Origin: CAYSYY01 sp964576115 [NCBI: uncultured Gemmatimonadota bacterium]
GTDB lineage: Bacteria; Blakebacterota; Blakebacteria; Blakebacterales
Direction: 5' to 3'
DNA: 26,948 nt
NCBI GenBank assembly: GCA_964576115.1
Contig: CAZNUA010000047.1
Coordinates: 1-26,948 of the forward strand
Shown here: piece by piece, positions 15,672-22,720 of the stretch
Layout: each line of letters opens with the position of its first letter
How positions within the stretch are numbered: position 1 is the stretch's first letter
Translations under genes and position numbers: made by a program
The notes under the pieces: model-generated
The model's database searches: none
Told to the model about the DNA's origin: nothing
The model's input: only the letters and a program-made list of their open reading frames with translations

Positions 15672-16433
15672 ATGACCGACCGAACGGAATCCGACGACCA
15701 CATTTGGGGGATCAACACCGTTGCTGCCATGCTCGATTCCTCCCCCGACCGGATTCACAAGCTCTACCTCCTGCGCGGACGTCGAAATCCCCGTCTGCAG
15801 CACCTCTATGCCCGCGCCCGTGAGGCGGGAGTGCCGATCTCGCCGGTTCCCCGCGACGCCCTGGACCGTCTCGCCGACGGTCCTCACCAGGGAGTCGTCG
15901 CTGCGGTCGGTGCCGTGGTTGGCAGCGACTGGCACAGGGCCGTCGAAGCGGCCTTCGAACGCAACGAGACACCCCTGCTCGTCGTTCTCGACCATCTGCA
16001 CGACCCGCACAACCTGGGTGCGATCGCCCGTAGTGCGGCGGCTTTCGGGGCGCACTCCCTCGTGGTGCCCCGTCACCGTTCCGCAGTCCCCGGGGGCGCT
16101 GCGGCCAAGGCGGCCGCTGGAGCCCTCGCCACCCTGCCGATCGCCCGGGTCCCCAACCTGGCTCGCTCTCTGGAGGCTATGAAGCAGAGCGGTCTCTGGA
16201 TCGTCGGTACCGCCGTCGAAGCGGGCACCTTGCCGTGGCAGATCGATCTCACCGTCCCCCTCGCCCTGGTGATCGGAAGCGAACAGAAAGGACTGCGGCC
16301 GATAACGACCGCCGCCTGTGACCTGTGCGTTACCGTACCGCTGAAGGGAATGATGGAAAGCCTCAACGCCTCGGTGGCGGCCGGCATCATGCTCTACGAA
16401 ATCATTCGGCAGAGGCGGAGCGCAGCGATCTGA
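15672..16433 (+). CDS. rlmB: TrmH/RlmB-type 23S rRNA 2'-O-ribose methyltransferase
   Basis: A 253-residue SPOUT-class methyltransferase with an N-terminal substrate-binding domain (about 8-80, WGINTVAAMLDSSPDRIHKLYL) typical of RlmB. SPOUT motif 1 is LDHLHDPHNLGAIARSA (106-122) with Asn114 and Arg120. Motif 2 is LVIGSEQKGLRP (199-210), and motif 3 is VPLKGMMESLNASVAAGIMLYE (222-243), the knotted SAM site. RlmB methylates G2251 in the P loop of 23S rRNA; this position is inferred from family resemblance. The frame is open further upstream into recG, but ATG 15672 starts the normal family N-terminus and has AGGGG nearby. Confidence 0.88.
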   Translation: MTDRTESDDHIWGINTVAAMLDSSPDRIHKLYLLRGRRNPRLQHLYARAREAGVPISPVPRDALDRLADGPHQGVVAAVGAVVGSDWHRAVEAAFERNETPLLVVLDHLHDPHNLGAIARSAAAFGAHSLVVPRHRSAVPGGAAAKAAAGALATLPIARVPNLARSLEAMKQSGLWIVGTAVEAGTLPWQIDLTVPLALVIGSEQKGLRPITTAACDLCVTVPLKGMMESLNASVAAGIMLYEIIRQRRSAAI

Positions 16434-16447
16434 ACCGGTCCCGGTCA

Positions 16448-16473
16448 GGGTGCAGAAACAACTTGTCGCACCC
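16448..16473 (+). terminator. Possible weak hairpin terminator after rlmB
   Basis: GGGTGC (16448-16453) and GCACCC (16468-16473) can pair around a 14-nt loop, 14 bp after the rlmB stop. No U-tract follows. It could equally be part of the 140-nt leader of the cold shock gene, in which no clear promoter was found. Confidence 0.25.
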
Positions 16474-16573
16474 CTTCGATCTCGGTCATCATCGCAGGGA
16501 ATGTACGCCCGTTCCGGTCCCGCACGATCCGGGCGCACAGCCTGATGTAACTCTGATGGAGGAGTGCTAACGT

Positions 16574-16798
16574 ATGCCTCTGGGTACGGTGAAATGGTTC
16601 AATAACCAGAAGGGCTATGGATTTATCAGCCAGACCGAAGGGCCCGATGTCTTTGCTCACTACACCGCCATCGCCGGTGAAGGATTCCGGACCCTGAAGG
16701 AAGGTGAAGAGGTGGAGTTCGAGATTACCGAAGGGCCGAAGGGGCCCCAGGCGGCGAACATCGTCCGCAGGGGGCTCAAGAACGTCCCGAACTCATAG
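16574..16798 (+). CDS. Cold shock protein, CspA family
   Basis: A 74-residue single OB-fold cold shock domain that binds single-stranded RNA/DNA and can act as an RNA chaperone. RNP1 is KGYGFI (13-18) and RNP2 is VFAHY (26-30), with the usual [18 protein letters not shown] opening; alanine replaces the more common valine in RNP2. A C-terminal tail RGLKNVPNS extends the domain slightly. GGAGGAG lies about 9 nt before the ATG. The 140-nt upstream gap could be a structured cold-shock leader, though no known element is recognised. Confidence 0.95.
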   Translation: MPLGTVKWFNNQKGYGFISQTEGPDVFAHYTAIAGEGFRTLKEGEEVEFEITEGPKGPQAANIVRRGLKNVPNS

Positions 16799-16860
16799 CA
16801 CACCGGGGTGGTCATCCGCGGGTGGCGGTCGGCACCTGCATCAAGGGCGCCACTCTGCAG

Positions 16861-16879
16861 ATCCCGCCTGCGCGGGGAT
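16861..16879 (+). terminator. Hairpin after the cold shock gene, possible terminator
   Basis: ATCCC-GC (16861-16867) pairs with GC-GGGAT (within 16872-16879) with one bulged G and a 4-nt loop. It lies 62 bp after the cold shock stop and just before the next gene's start at 16894. No U-tract follows, so the role is uncertain. Confidence 0.25.
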
Positions 16880-16893
16880 GAAAGACGGTCGGC

Positions 16894-17427
16894 ATGCGCA
16901 GTGTATCGGTCTGCTCTCTCTCCCGGTCTGTATTCGCGGGTCTGATTCTGCTGCTCATCTCCGCCTGTGCCGGCCGGCAGGAGACCGGTACTCCCCCCGG
17001 TCTGGACGGCAACGAAATGTACGGGCAGTCGGATATGGAATGGGTGCTGGAGAATATCTCCATTTTCGCCACCCGCACCGATCTGATCCGGCCCGATCGG
17101 GCTACCGTCCGCTTCCTGCACGGGGTTCGCGAACCGGTCAGGATCACGATCTTCATGGGCTCCTGGTCGGTCGTGGCCCAGATCCACGTTCCGGAACTCT
17201 TCGCGGCTCTTCGGGCTGCGGATAATCGCCGCCTTGCGGTGCGGGTCGTCGGCCTCGACCGGCGACTGAGGGATCGGGACGGGCTCGCTCTCGAATACGG
17301 CATCGACACCTCGCTGACCATTGTGATCGAGAACCGGGGCCTTGAACTGGGACGGATAATCGAGGTACCCGCCAGCGATGCCGCCGGGGATGTGGTCGCG
17401 ATATTGCGATCCACTCTCAACAGGTGA
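16894..17427 (+). CDS. Lipoprotein with a thioredoxin-like fold lacking catalytic cysteines
   Basis: A 177-residue lipoprotein: the signal ends in the lipobox LISAC with Cys25. Residues about 80-175 read like a thioredoxin-like domain (PVRITIFMGSWSVVAQIHVP, then EYGIDTSLTIVIENRGLELGRI), but the sites where redox members carry WCxxC hold W91-S-V-V-A95, so both cysteines are gone. The cis-proline position near TSLT (139-142) is also lost. It is therefore probably a non-redox, binding version of the fold. The assignment rests on pattern only and needs a structure check. The start is an ATG without a strong ribosome binding site. It ends 111 bp before the promoter region of the peptidoglycan operon. 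Confidence 0.6.
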   Translation: MRSVSVCSLSRSVFAGLILLLISACAGRQETGTPPGLDGNEMYGQSDMEWVLENISIFATRTDLIRPDRATVRFLHGVREPVRITIFMGSWSVVAQIHVPELFAALRAADNRRLAVRVVGLDRRLRDRDGLALEYGIDTSLTIVIENRGLELGRIIEVPASDAAGDVVAILRSTLNR

Positions 17428-17434
17428 TTCTCTA

Positions 17435-17451
17435 GAGGGGAAATTCGCCTC
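17435..17451 (+). terminator. Imperfect hairpin after the lipoprotein gene
   Basis: GAGGGGAA (17435-17442) and TTCGCCTC (17444-17451) pair with one mismatch around a single base, effectively a short stem with a small loop, 7 bp after the stop codon. It may end the lipoprotein transcript ahead of the next promoter. Support is weak. Confidence 0.25.
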
Positions 17452-17453
17452 AG

Positions 17454-17470
17454 CGCAATATCACATTGCG
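17454..17470. promoter_or_regulatory. Palindrome overlapping the -35 box of the peptidoglycan operon promoter
   Basis: CGCAAT (17454-17459) and ATTGCG (17465-17470) are perfect inverted arms around a 5-bp spacer. The right arm covers five bases of the proposed -35 hexamer (17466-17471), the position of a typical repressor operator or a class II activator site. The cognate regulator is not identifiable. Confidence 0.45.
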
Positions 17471-17495
17471 ACCGCTCCATCAAGCTCACTAATAT
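17466..17495 (+). promoter_or_regulatory. Putative promoter of the csd6-like/csd4-like operon
   Basis: TTGCGA (17466-17471) and TAATAT (17490-17495) are spaced by 18 bp, with 4/6 matches to each consensus box, in an AT-rich island of GC-rich DNA. The start would be near 17502, giving a leader of about 37 nt before the ATG at 17539. Confidence 0.5.
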
Positions 17496-17538
17496 TATAG
17501 GCCGTACCTAATCCGAGTCAGGACAAGAAGTTGCAGGA

Positions 17539-18909
17539 ATGTTCAGTTCACTGATTCTCATCGGATTGCTGACCGTCCCCCAGGGACCGGGAGGGACGAA
17601 CGGAAACGGCATGGGTCCCGGTTTGAACGGCCGTACGCCCTCGTCGGTTCTACGCCTGCCCGAAGGCAGTCATGCCATCGTGGTCGAGAAGGCCACGCAG
17701 AGCCTGGCCCTGTTCGGCGGTTCCCCCACGGGCAATCCCGTTCTGCTCCACGTTCTGCGGACCAATACCGGTGAGCGGGATGGAGACAAGGAAGTCGAAG
17801 GGGATCTGCGGACTCCCGAGGGAATCTATTTCTTCAACGGTGTGATCCCCGGTTCGGCTCTGCCGGCCGAGTACGGTGTGCGGGCTTACACGACCGATTT
17901 CCCCAATGTCTTCGATACCCTGCAGGGAAAAGACGGGAGCAATATCTGGCTGCACGCCACCGATGATCCGACCCGGGTGGAGGGCGGTCGAAATACCCGG
18001 GGATGTGTGGTCGTGACCAATGAAAGTCTCGAACTGCTCGCCGATACCATCCAGATGGCACCCGGTGCCGGAGCAACCCCCCTGATCATCGAGGAGCATT
18101 TCAACCTGCTCGAACCGCAGCAACTTACCGCCACCACCGCCGGTGTCGTCCAGCTCGTCAGTGACTGGGAAAAAGCCTGGGAGTCGCGGGACACCGATCG
18201 CTACATGAGTTACTACGATCAATCCTTCATCGGTAACGGGCGCGATTTCGCCGCTCACCGGGCCTACAAAGACCGGCTCAACCGGCAGTACCATTTCATC
18301 GACATCGAGATCGACCAGCTCCACCTTTTCGCCCACGACGATGAACTGGTGGCGACCTTCGATCAGACCTATACCTCCGACCGTTATCGGGCCGAATCCA
18401 CCAAGAAGCTCTATTTCCGCCAGCGGGAAGAGGGTTGGAAGATCGTCCGCGAGACCGGCTATATCACCCGGGCCGGTGCCGTGACGACGCCGCTCCCCGC
18501 TCCGGCCGAACCTCCTGCTCAGGCCCCGGCAGCTGCACCCGACGTGCCTCCCGAGGCAGCTGAATCCGACCTGACTACGGTCAGGACTCTGGTGACGGCC
18601 TGGGCCCGGGCCTGGGAATCCCGCGATATCGACCGGTACATGGCCTTCTATGCATCCGCCTTCACCGGTGCCGGTCGCGATCGAGCCGGACACCGGGCCC
18701 ACAAGGCCCGTCTGGCCCGCACCTATGAATGGATCGAGATCGACATCAGCGATCTGGAGGTCAGCGCCGACGGCGAGCGGGTCGTGGCCGCTTTCCACCA
18801 GCGGTATATCTCCGACGTGTATTCCGATCAGAGCAGCAAGCGCCTCGTCTTCGTTCGGGAAGAAGGAGAATGGAAGATCATCAGTGAAGAGGTGGCGGGG
18901 GGATTCTGA
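17539..18909 (+). CDS. Csd6-like L,D-transpeptidase/carboxypeptidase (YkuD) with two NTF2-like domains
   Basis: A 456-residue protein with a short N-terminal hydrophobic segment (about 1-14), probably an export signal or anchor. The YkuD domain (about 44-190) has the expected catalytic site: His139 (IWLHATDDP) and Cys156 in GGRNTRGCVVVTNE. Two NTF2-like (Cds6-type) repeats follow, about 203-310 and 348-453, both opening with W.KAWESRD.DRYM-like sequence and joined by a Pro/Ala-rich linker (317-343). H. pylori Csd6 has the same YkuD plus NTF2-like order and acts as an L,D-carboxypeptidase trimming stem tetrapeptides for helical shape; it has only one NTF2-like domain. This gene begins the operon with the Csd4-like M99 gene. 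Whether it is a transpeptidase or a carboxypeptidase cannot be told from sequence. Confidence 0.85.
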   Translation: MFSSLILIGLLTVPQGPGGTNGNGMGPGLNGRTPSSVLRLPEGSHAIVVEKATQSLALFGGSPTGNPVLLHVLRTNTGERDGDKEVEGDLRTPEGIYFFNGVIPGSALPAEYGVRAYTTDFPNVFDTLQGKDGSNIWLHATDDPTRVEGGRNTRGCVVVTNESLELLADTIQMAPGAGATPLIIEEHFNLLEPQQLTATTAGVVQLVSDWEKAWESRDTDRYMSYYDQSFIGNGRDFAAHRAYKDRLNRQYHFIDIEIDQLHLFAHDDELVATFDQTYTSDRYRAESTKKLYFRQREEGWKIVRETGYITRAGAVTTPLPAPAEPPAQAPAAAPDVPPEAAESDLTTVRTLVTAWARAWESRDIDRYMAFYASAFTGAGRDRAGHRAHKARLARTYEWIEIDISDLEVSADGERVVAAFHQRYISDVYSDQSSKRLVFVREEGEWKIISEEVAGGF

Positions 18910-18916
18910 GATCCCC

Positions 18917-18932
18917 CTCGCCTGGAGGCGAG
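18917..18932 (+). promoter_or_regulatory. Hairpin masking the ribosome binding site of the second operon gene
   Basis: CTCGCC (18917-18922) and GGCGAG (18927-18932) form a perfect 6-bp stem with a TGGA loop. The ribosome binding site GGAGG (18924-18928) lies across the loop and 3' arm, and the ATG follows at 18934. Folding would hinder initiation unless ribosomes finishing the upstream gene (stop at 18909) open it. Confidence 0.4.
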
Positions 18933-18933
18933 C

Positions 18934-19695
18934 ATGAATGTAACGCGTCGACAGCTCACCTTCATCATCCTGAAACCGGACGGGACCAACTACACCCGGG
19001 AACTGACCGGGCGCTCCATCAGGATTCTCGTGACCGCCGGGACCCTGTTCCTGCTTGTTTGCGGAGGTCTCCTCTATACGGTTATCCATCAGCATGTGCG
19101 TCTGCGCCGTCTCTGGGCCGAGCATCAACTCCTCGTCGGACGTGAGATCGTGGCTCTGGCACCCCGGCCGACGTCGGCCGGGGCCGTGCCCGGAGCCGCC
19201 GATCCGTCACCTGCAACCCGGGTCACGGAATCCGGCGGTGGTGGGGATTCCCCAACCGCAGCACCGGACCAGAGTGCGGCAACGCCGGCCATCCGGTCGC
19301 AGACGGACCTGCAGGCACCGCCGCTGGATCAGGCACCTGCCCGGGTCGAGGCGTTCTCCCTGCTTCGCAACCAGAGCGGGATCGGCTGGGTTCTGGAGGC
19401 GCAACTGAGGAAGCGGGAATGGACCGGTGAGCTCCTGCAGGGTTACATTGCTGTCCTCATCGAAGACGGGCAGAGACCGGGCCGCTATTATACCATTCCC
19501 CCTCTGACGGTGGACGGCGGTTACCCTCTCTCGCCCCGGGCCGGGGACAGCTTCGCGATCCGGCGGTTGAAACCACTGCATTTCGAATTCACCCTCCCCG
19601 AGGGGTTTCTCATGCGCGAGGTCAGAATCCTGGTGTACGATCGGGAGGGCACTCTTCTGGCCGAGCAGGCCTTTGCGGTCCAGGGCATGCAATGA
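18934..19695 (+). CDS. Single-pass membrane protein of the peptidoglycan operon
   Basis: A 253-residue protein. The N-terminal cytoplasmic stretch LTFIILKPDGTNYTRELTGRS (9-28 region) followed by one transmembrane helix (about 29-51) closely resembles the N-terminus of membrane-anchored M23 murein peptidases, but no M23 catalytic motifs (HxxxD, HxH) are present. A Pro/Ala/Ser-rich periplasmic linker (about 75-135) leads to a C-terminal beta-rich domain (about 140-250) containing GYIAVLIEDG, RYYTIPPL, SFAIRRLKP and REVRILVYDREGTLLAEQAF. It lies between the Csd6-like and Csd4-like genes and overlaps the latter by 4 bp (ATGA). A scaffold or regulator for these wall hydrolases is a reasonable inference. 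The family name is unknown to me. Confidence 0.75.
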   Translation: MNVTRRQLTFIILKPDGTNYTRELTGRSIRILVTAGTLFLLVCGGLLYTVIHQHVRLRRLWAEHQLLVGREIVALAPRPTSAGAVPGAADPSPATRVTESGGGGDSPTAAPDQSAATPAIRSQTDLQAPPLDQAPARVEAFSLLRNQSGIGWVLEAQLRKREWTGELLQGYIAVLIEDGQRPGRYYTIPPLTVDGGYPLSPRAGDSFAIRRLKPLHFEFTLPEGFLMREVRILVYDREGTLLAEQAFAVQGMQ

Positions 19696-21536
19696 GAGGT
19701 CCGGCTACACTGTCTGTCGTGGTTCTCCTTCTGTTCGGCTCGACTGCCGGCACCGGTCACGGGGCCGGTCCCGGTTTTCTTTCCCGCGAACCGGCCGACA
19801 CCGACGGTCCCGGTCGGACGCACCGCATTTTCTTCCCCGAAACCGATCACGAACTGCACGTCTACGACATCAGGGGGCGGCAGGATGGTCCCACCCTGCT
19901 TATCATCGGCGGCATGCACGGCGACGAACCGGGGGGGTACCTGGCGGCTGATCTCTACGCCGATCTGACCCTGCGGCGGGGCAATCTGATCATCGTCCCG
20001 CGGGCCAATATCTACTCCATTCACGAGGACAGCCGCGGTGTGCGCGGCGACCTGAACCGCCAGTTCGGGGTTGAGCAGGGACACACAATCGATCGTCAGA
20101 TAGCTGGTGTGCTCGAAAACCTCATGGCCGAATCGGATGCCGTGCTGAACCTGCACGACGGTTCCGGGTTCTACCGGCTGACCTGGGAGAGCGAGCGCCG
20201 CAATCCCGCCCGTTGGGGGCAGTCTGTCATCATCGATTCCGAGACCTTCACCCGGCCCGACGGACGCCGCTATGACCTGCTTGAGGCCGCTACGGCAGTG
20301 GTGGAGCGGGCCAATACCGCTATCGAGAATCCCGACCATGCCTTCGCCGTGAAGAACACTCTGACCTTCGACGACAACTCGCAGCACAAGGAGCAGCGGC
20401 GCTCGGCAACCTACTATGCCGTCAGCCGGATCGGCATCCCCGGCTTCGGGATCGAGACCTCCCAGGACATCGGTGACGAATCCCTCCGGGTGGCCTACCA
20501 GGTCTCGATCATCAACGCCTTTCTCGATCTCTTCGGGATCGTGCCCGATCACCCTCGCTTTGCGCTCGAAACCCCGGCTCTGCACTACCTGGCCGTCGCG
20601 GTCAACGGCGGTCCTTCAGTACTCGTCGAGGACGGCGACAGGCTGGCCCTGCCGCCGGGCACGCCGGTGACGATCACACACGTGGAAGCCAATTACGAGC
20701 GCGGGCTGATCGTGGATATCGAGGACGTGAACGGCTTCAATGATCTGGGGCGGACGGTACGGCTCGAGCGCGAGACCCGGGTTTCGGTCCGCAAGGACAA
20801 ATACCCCTGCGGAGGGATTGTCCTCGGCGTTGATCCCGACGCCGAACTTCCTCTGCTCTCCGCCCGGCGTGAACGGGGCACGCTCGAGATCGACGCCTTC
20901 CGCCTGGCTGTGAACGGCCGACCGGTGCTGCTCGAACCCGCTCGGACGCTCCCGGTGCTCTGGGGCGATGAAGTGACTCTCGGCGAACCTCTCGCCAGGG
21001 GCAGCGGCGAGTACAAGATCAACTTCCGGGGTTTCGTGGGGAACGCCGTCAGCAACGACGGTGAGGACCGGGGCTACACCATCCGCACCGACCGCGACCT
21101 GCTGCAGCGCTTCAGTCTCAGCGAAGAAAGCGGCCGGTATGAAGTGCGGGCCGAGTTCGGAGGCTACATCCACGCCACCGCCTATGTCGACATCGTGGAA
21201 CCGACGCTGACGTACCTCCTCGTTCAGGTCGGAACTGGCCCCCCCCGGGCGTTGGCCGACGGCGATACCCTGCGCGTCGTACGACATGACAGTTTGCGGA
21301 TCACCGATGTTCTCACCCGCCCGGAAGCGGCCGACCGACTGACCGTCAATTTCCGCGGCTTCCCCGGACCCGCGGGGGCCGAAGACCGCGGCCTCGTCAT
21401 CCATCCCGACACCGACCTGCTTCTCGGCTACAGCCTCCAGGGCCGGGGGCGGCTCTACGAGATCACCGTGACGCGCCGGGGCCTTCCGGTCGGTCGGGTG
21501 ATCGTCTGTCTGGAAGAGGGGACAGGCGGCGGGTGA
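19692..21536 (+). CDS. M99 family zinc D,L-carboxypeptidase, Csd4-like
   Basis: A 614-residue exported protein (signal about 1-25) with an M14-like M99 carboxypeptidase domain (about 44-290). Zinc ligands by motif are His76 and Glu79 in GGMHGDEPGG and His155 in LNLHDGSGFY; the GIETS motif gives the likely catalytic Glu255, and EQRRSATYYA is a further family block. H. pylori Csd4 cleaves the mDAP-D-Ala side of uncrosslinked tripeptides and is needed for helical shape. Three beta-domain repeats follow (about 297-382, 398-500 and 504-605), each starting with a LxxVxVNG-like strand and two containing NFRGF. It overlaps the preceding ORF by 4 bp and the AnmK gene by 1 bp. The symbol is left blank because shape function in this organism is untested. 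Confidence 0.88.
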   Translation: MRGPATLSVVVLLLFGSTAGTGHGAGPGFLSREPADTDGPGRTHRIFFPETDHELHVYDIRGRQDGPTLLIIGGMHGDEPGGYLAADLYADLTLRRGNLIIVPRANIYSIHEDSRGVRGDLNRQFGVEQGHTIDRQIAGVLENLMAESDAVLNLHDGSGFYRLTWESERRNPARWGQSVIIDSETFTRPDGRRYDLLEAATAVVERANTAIENPDHAFAVKNTLTFDDNSQHKEQRRSATYYAVSRIGIPGFGIETSQDIGDESLRVAYQVSIINAFLDLFGIVPDHPRFALETPALHYLAVAVNGGPSVLVEDGDRLALPPGTPVTITHVEANYERGLIVDIEDVNGFNDLGRTVRLERETRVSVRKDKYPCGGIVLGVDPDAELPLLSARRERGTLEIDAFRLAVNGRPVLLEPARTLPVLWGDEVTLGEPLARGSGEYKINFRGFVGNAVSNDGEDRGYTIRTDRDLLQRFSLSEESGRYEVRAEFGGYIHATAYVDIVEPTLTYLLVQVGTGPPRALADGDTLRVVRHDSLRITDVLTRPEAADRLTVNFRGFPGPAGAEDRGLVIHPDTDLLLGYSLQGRGRLYEITVTRRGLPVGRVIVCLEEGTGGG

Positions 21537-22720
21537 TGGCGGTCGCCGGAGGCCGCCTGCTGGCCGGTTGCATGTCGGGTACGTCGGCCGACGGCATCGA
21601 TACCGCTCTGCTTCGCCTCGACGGCAAACCGCTTACCCCCCGGTTCACGCTTCTCGCCCGCCGTACCGATCCTTTCCCATCCGAAGTCCGCGAGCAGATC
21701 CTGGCCTGCGCCGAGGCGGGGCGGGCCTCGACCTCCGATCTCGCTGTGCTGCACGTCCGGCTGGGCGAACTCTACGCAGCTGCTCTGGTCCATCTCCTCG
21801 ATCAGGCCGGTGTCGCGCCGGACCGTCTGGACGCCGTCGGTCTGCACGGCCAGACCGTCTATCACGCTCCCGAGCGCGGTGTGAGCCTGCAGATCGGGTC
21901 GGCCGCGGTCGTCGCCGAACGGCTCGGCTGTGACGTGGTGTACGATTTCCGCAGCCGGGATTTGGCGGCCGGAGGGCAGGGGGCACCCCTGGTCCCGTAT
22001 GCCGATGCCGTTCTGTTCCGCAGCCCCGAAGCCGACCGGATCACCCTGAACCTCGGGGGTATCGCCAATCTGACCTGGCTGCCGGCGGGTCAGGGGCTGG
22101 CGGGCGTCTCCGGATTCGATACCGGACCGGGAAACATGATCATGGATGCCCTGGTCGGTCTCGGAACACGTGGTGAGCAGAGCTTCGACCGTGGGGGAGC
22201 GATCGCTCGTGCCGGTACGGTCGTTCCCGAATTGCTCGAGGCCTGGCTCGATCATCCCTTCTTCGGAATTGCCCCTCCCCGCAGTACCGGTCGGGAGACG
22301 TTCGGGACCGTGTTCGTCGGACCGTTCTGGGAGCGCGAAAGTGCCCGGCACAGCCTTGCCGATCTGGTCCGGACCGCTCTGGAGTTGACCGTCGAAACGG
22401 TCGGCCGGGCGCACGAGCGGTGGCTCCCCGCACTCGAATCCGGTCACCGGCGGGAGATGATCGTCTCCGGTGGCGGAGCCCGTAACCCCGTTCTCATGCA
22501 GCGGCTTGCCGAGCGGCTGGCGCCGGTCACAGTCATGACCAGCGAAGCCTATGATCTGCCGGTCGAAGCGCGGGAAGCGGTGGCTTTCGCCCTGCTCGCC
22601 GATGCCTGCCGGCACGGCGTACCGGCCGGTCTGCCGGCCGTGACCGGCGCCCGGCGGGCCTGTGTTCTCGGGGCCCTCGTCGCCGGTTCGCAGCAGTCCG
22701 CAACAGAAGGACAACCGTGA
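21536..22720 (+). CDS. anmK: Anhydro-N-acetylmuramic acid kinase
   Basis: A 394-residue ASKHA-fold kinase of the AnmK family that opens the 1,6-anhydro ring of anhydro-MurNAc and phosphorylates it to MurNAc-6-phosphate in peptidoglycan recycling. GCMSGTSADGID (11-22) is the ATP-binding signature, GLHGQTVYH (102-110) and DFRSRDLAAGGQGAPLVPYAD (137-157) are conserved, and GFDTGPGN (193-200) supplies the catalytic Asp195. The start is ATG 21536, overlapping the M99 stop as TGATG; a GTG one codon earlier (21533) is possible. The stop overlaps the symporter's GTG start by 4 bp. MurQ, the usual next enzyme, is not in the window. Confidence 0.95.
   Translation: MAVAGGRLLAGCMSGTSADGIDTALLRLDGKPLTPRFTLLARRTDPFPSEVREQILACAEAGRASTSDLAVLHVRLGELYAAALVHLLDQAGVAPDRLDAVGLHGQTVYHAPERGVSLQIGSAAVVAERLGCDVVYDFRSRDLAAGGQGAPLVPYADAVLFRSPEADRITLNLGGIANLTWLPAGQGLAGVSGFDTGPGNMIMDALVGLGTRGEQSFDRGGAIARAGTVVPELLEAWLDHPFFGIAPPRSTGRETFGTVFVGPFWERESARHSLADLVRTALELTVETVGRAHERWLPALESGHRREMIVSGGGARNPVLMQRLAERLAPVTVMTSEAYDLPVEAREAVAFALLADACRHGVPAGLPAVTGARRACVLGALVAGSQQSATEGQP

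Noticed and set aside
12770-16474. Shared 11-bp string TGTCGCACCCC in the rpmB upstream hairpin and after rlmB
   Set aside because: Only two copies were noticed, in different contexts (hairpin arm in both), so it may be chance in GC-rich DNA.
17650-19128. 492-codon open frame on the minus strand opposite the YkuD protein gene
   Set aside because: The plus strand carries catalytic His/Cys motifs and duplicated domains. The antisense frame shows only shadow composition.
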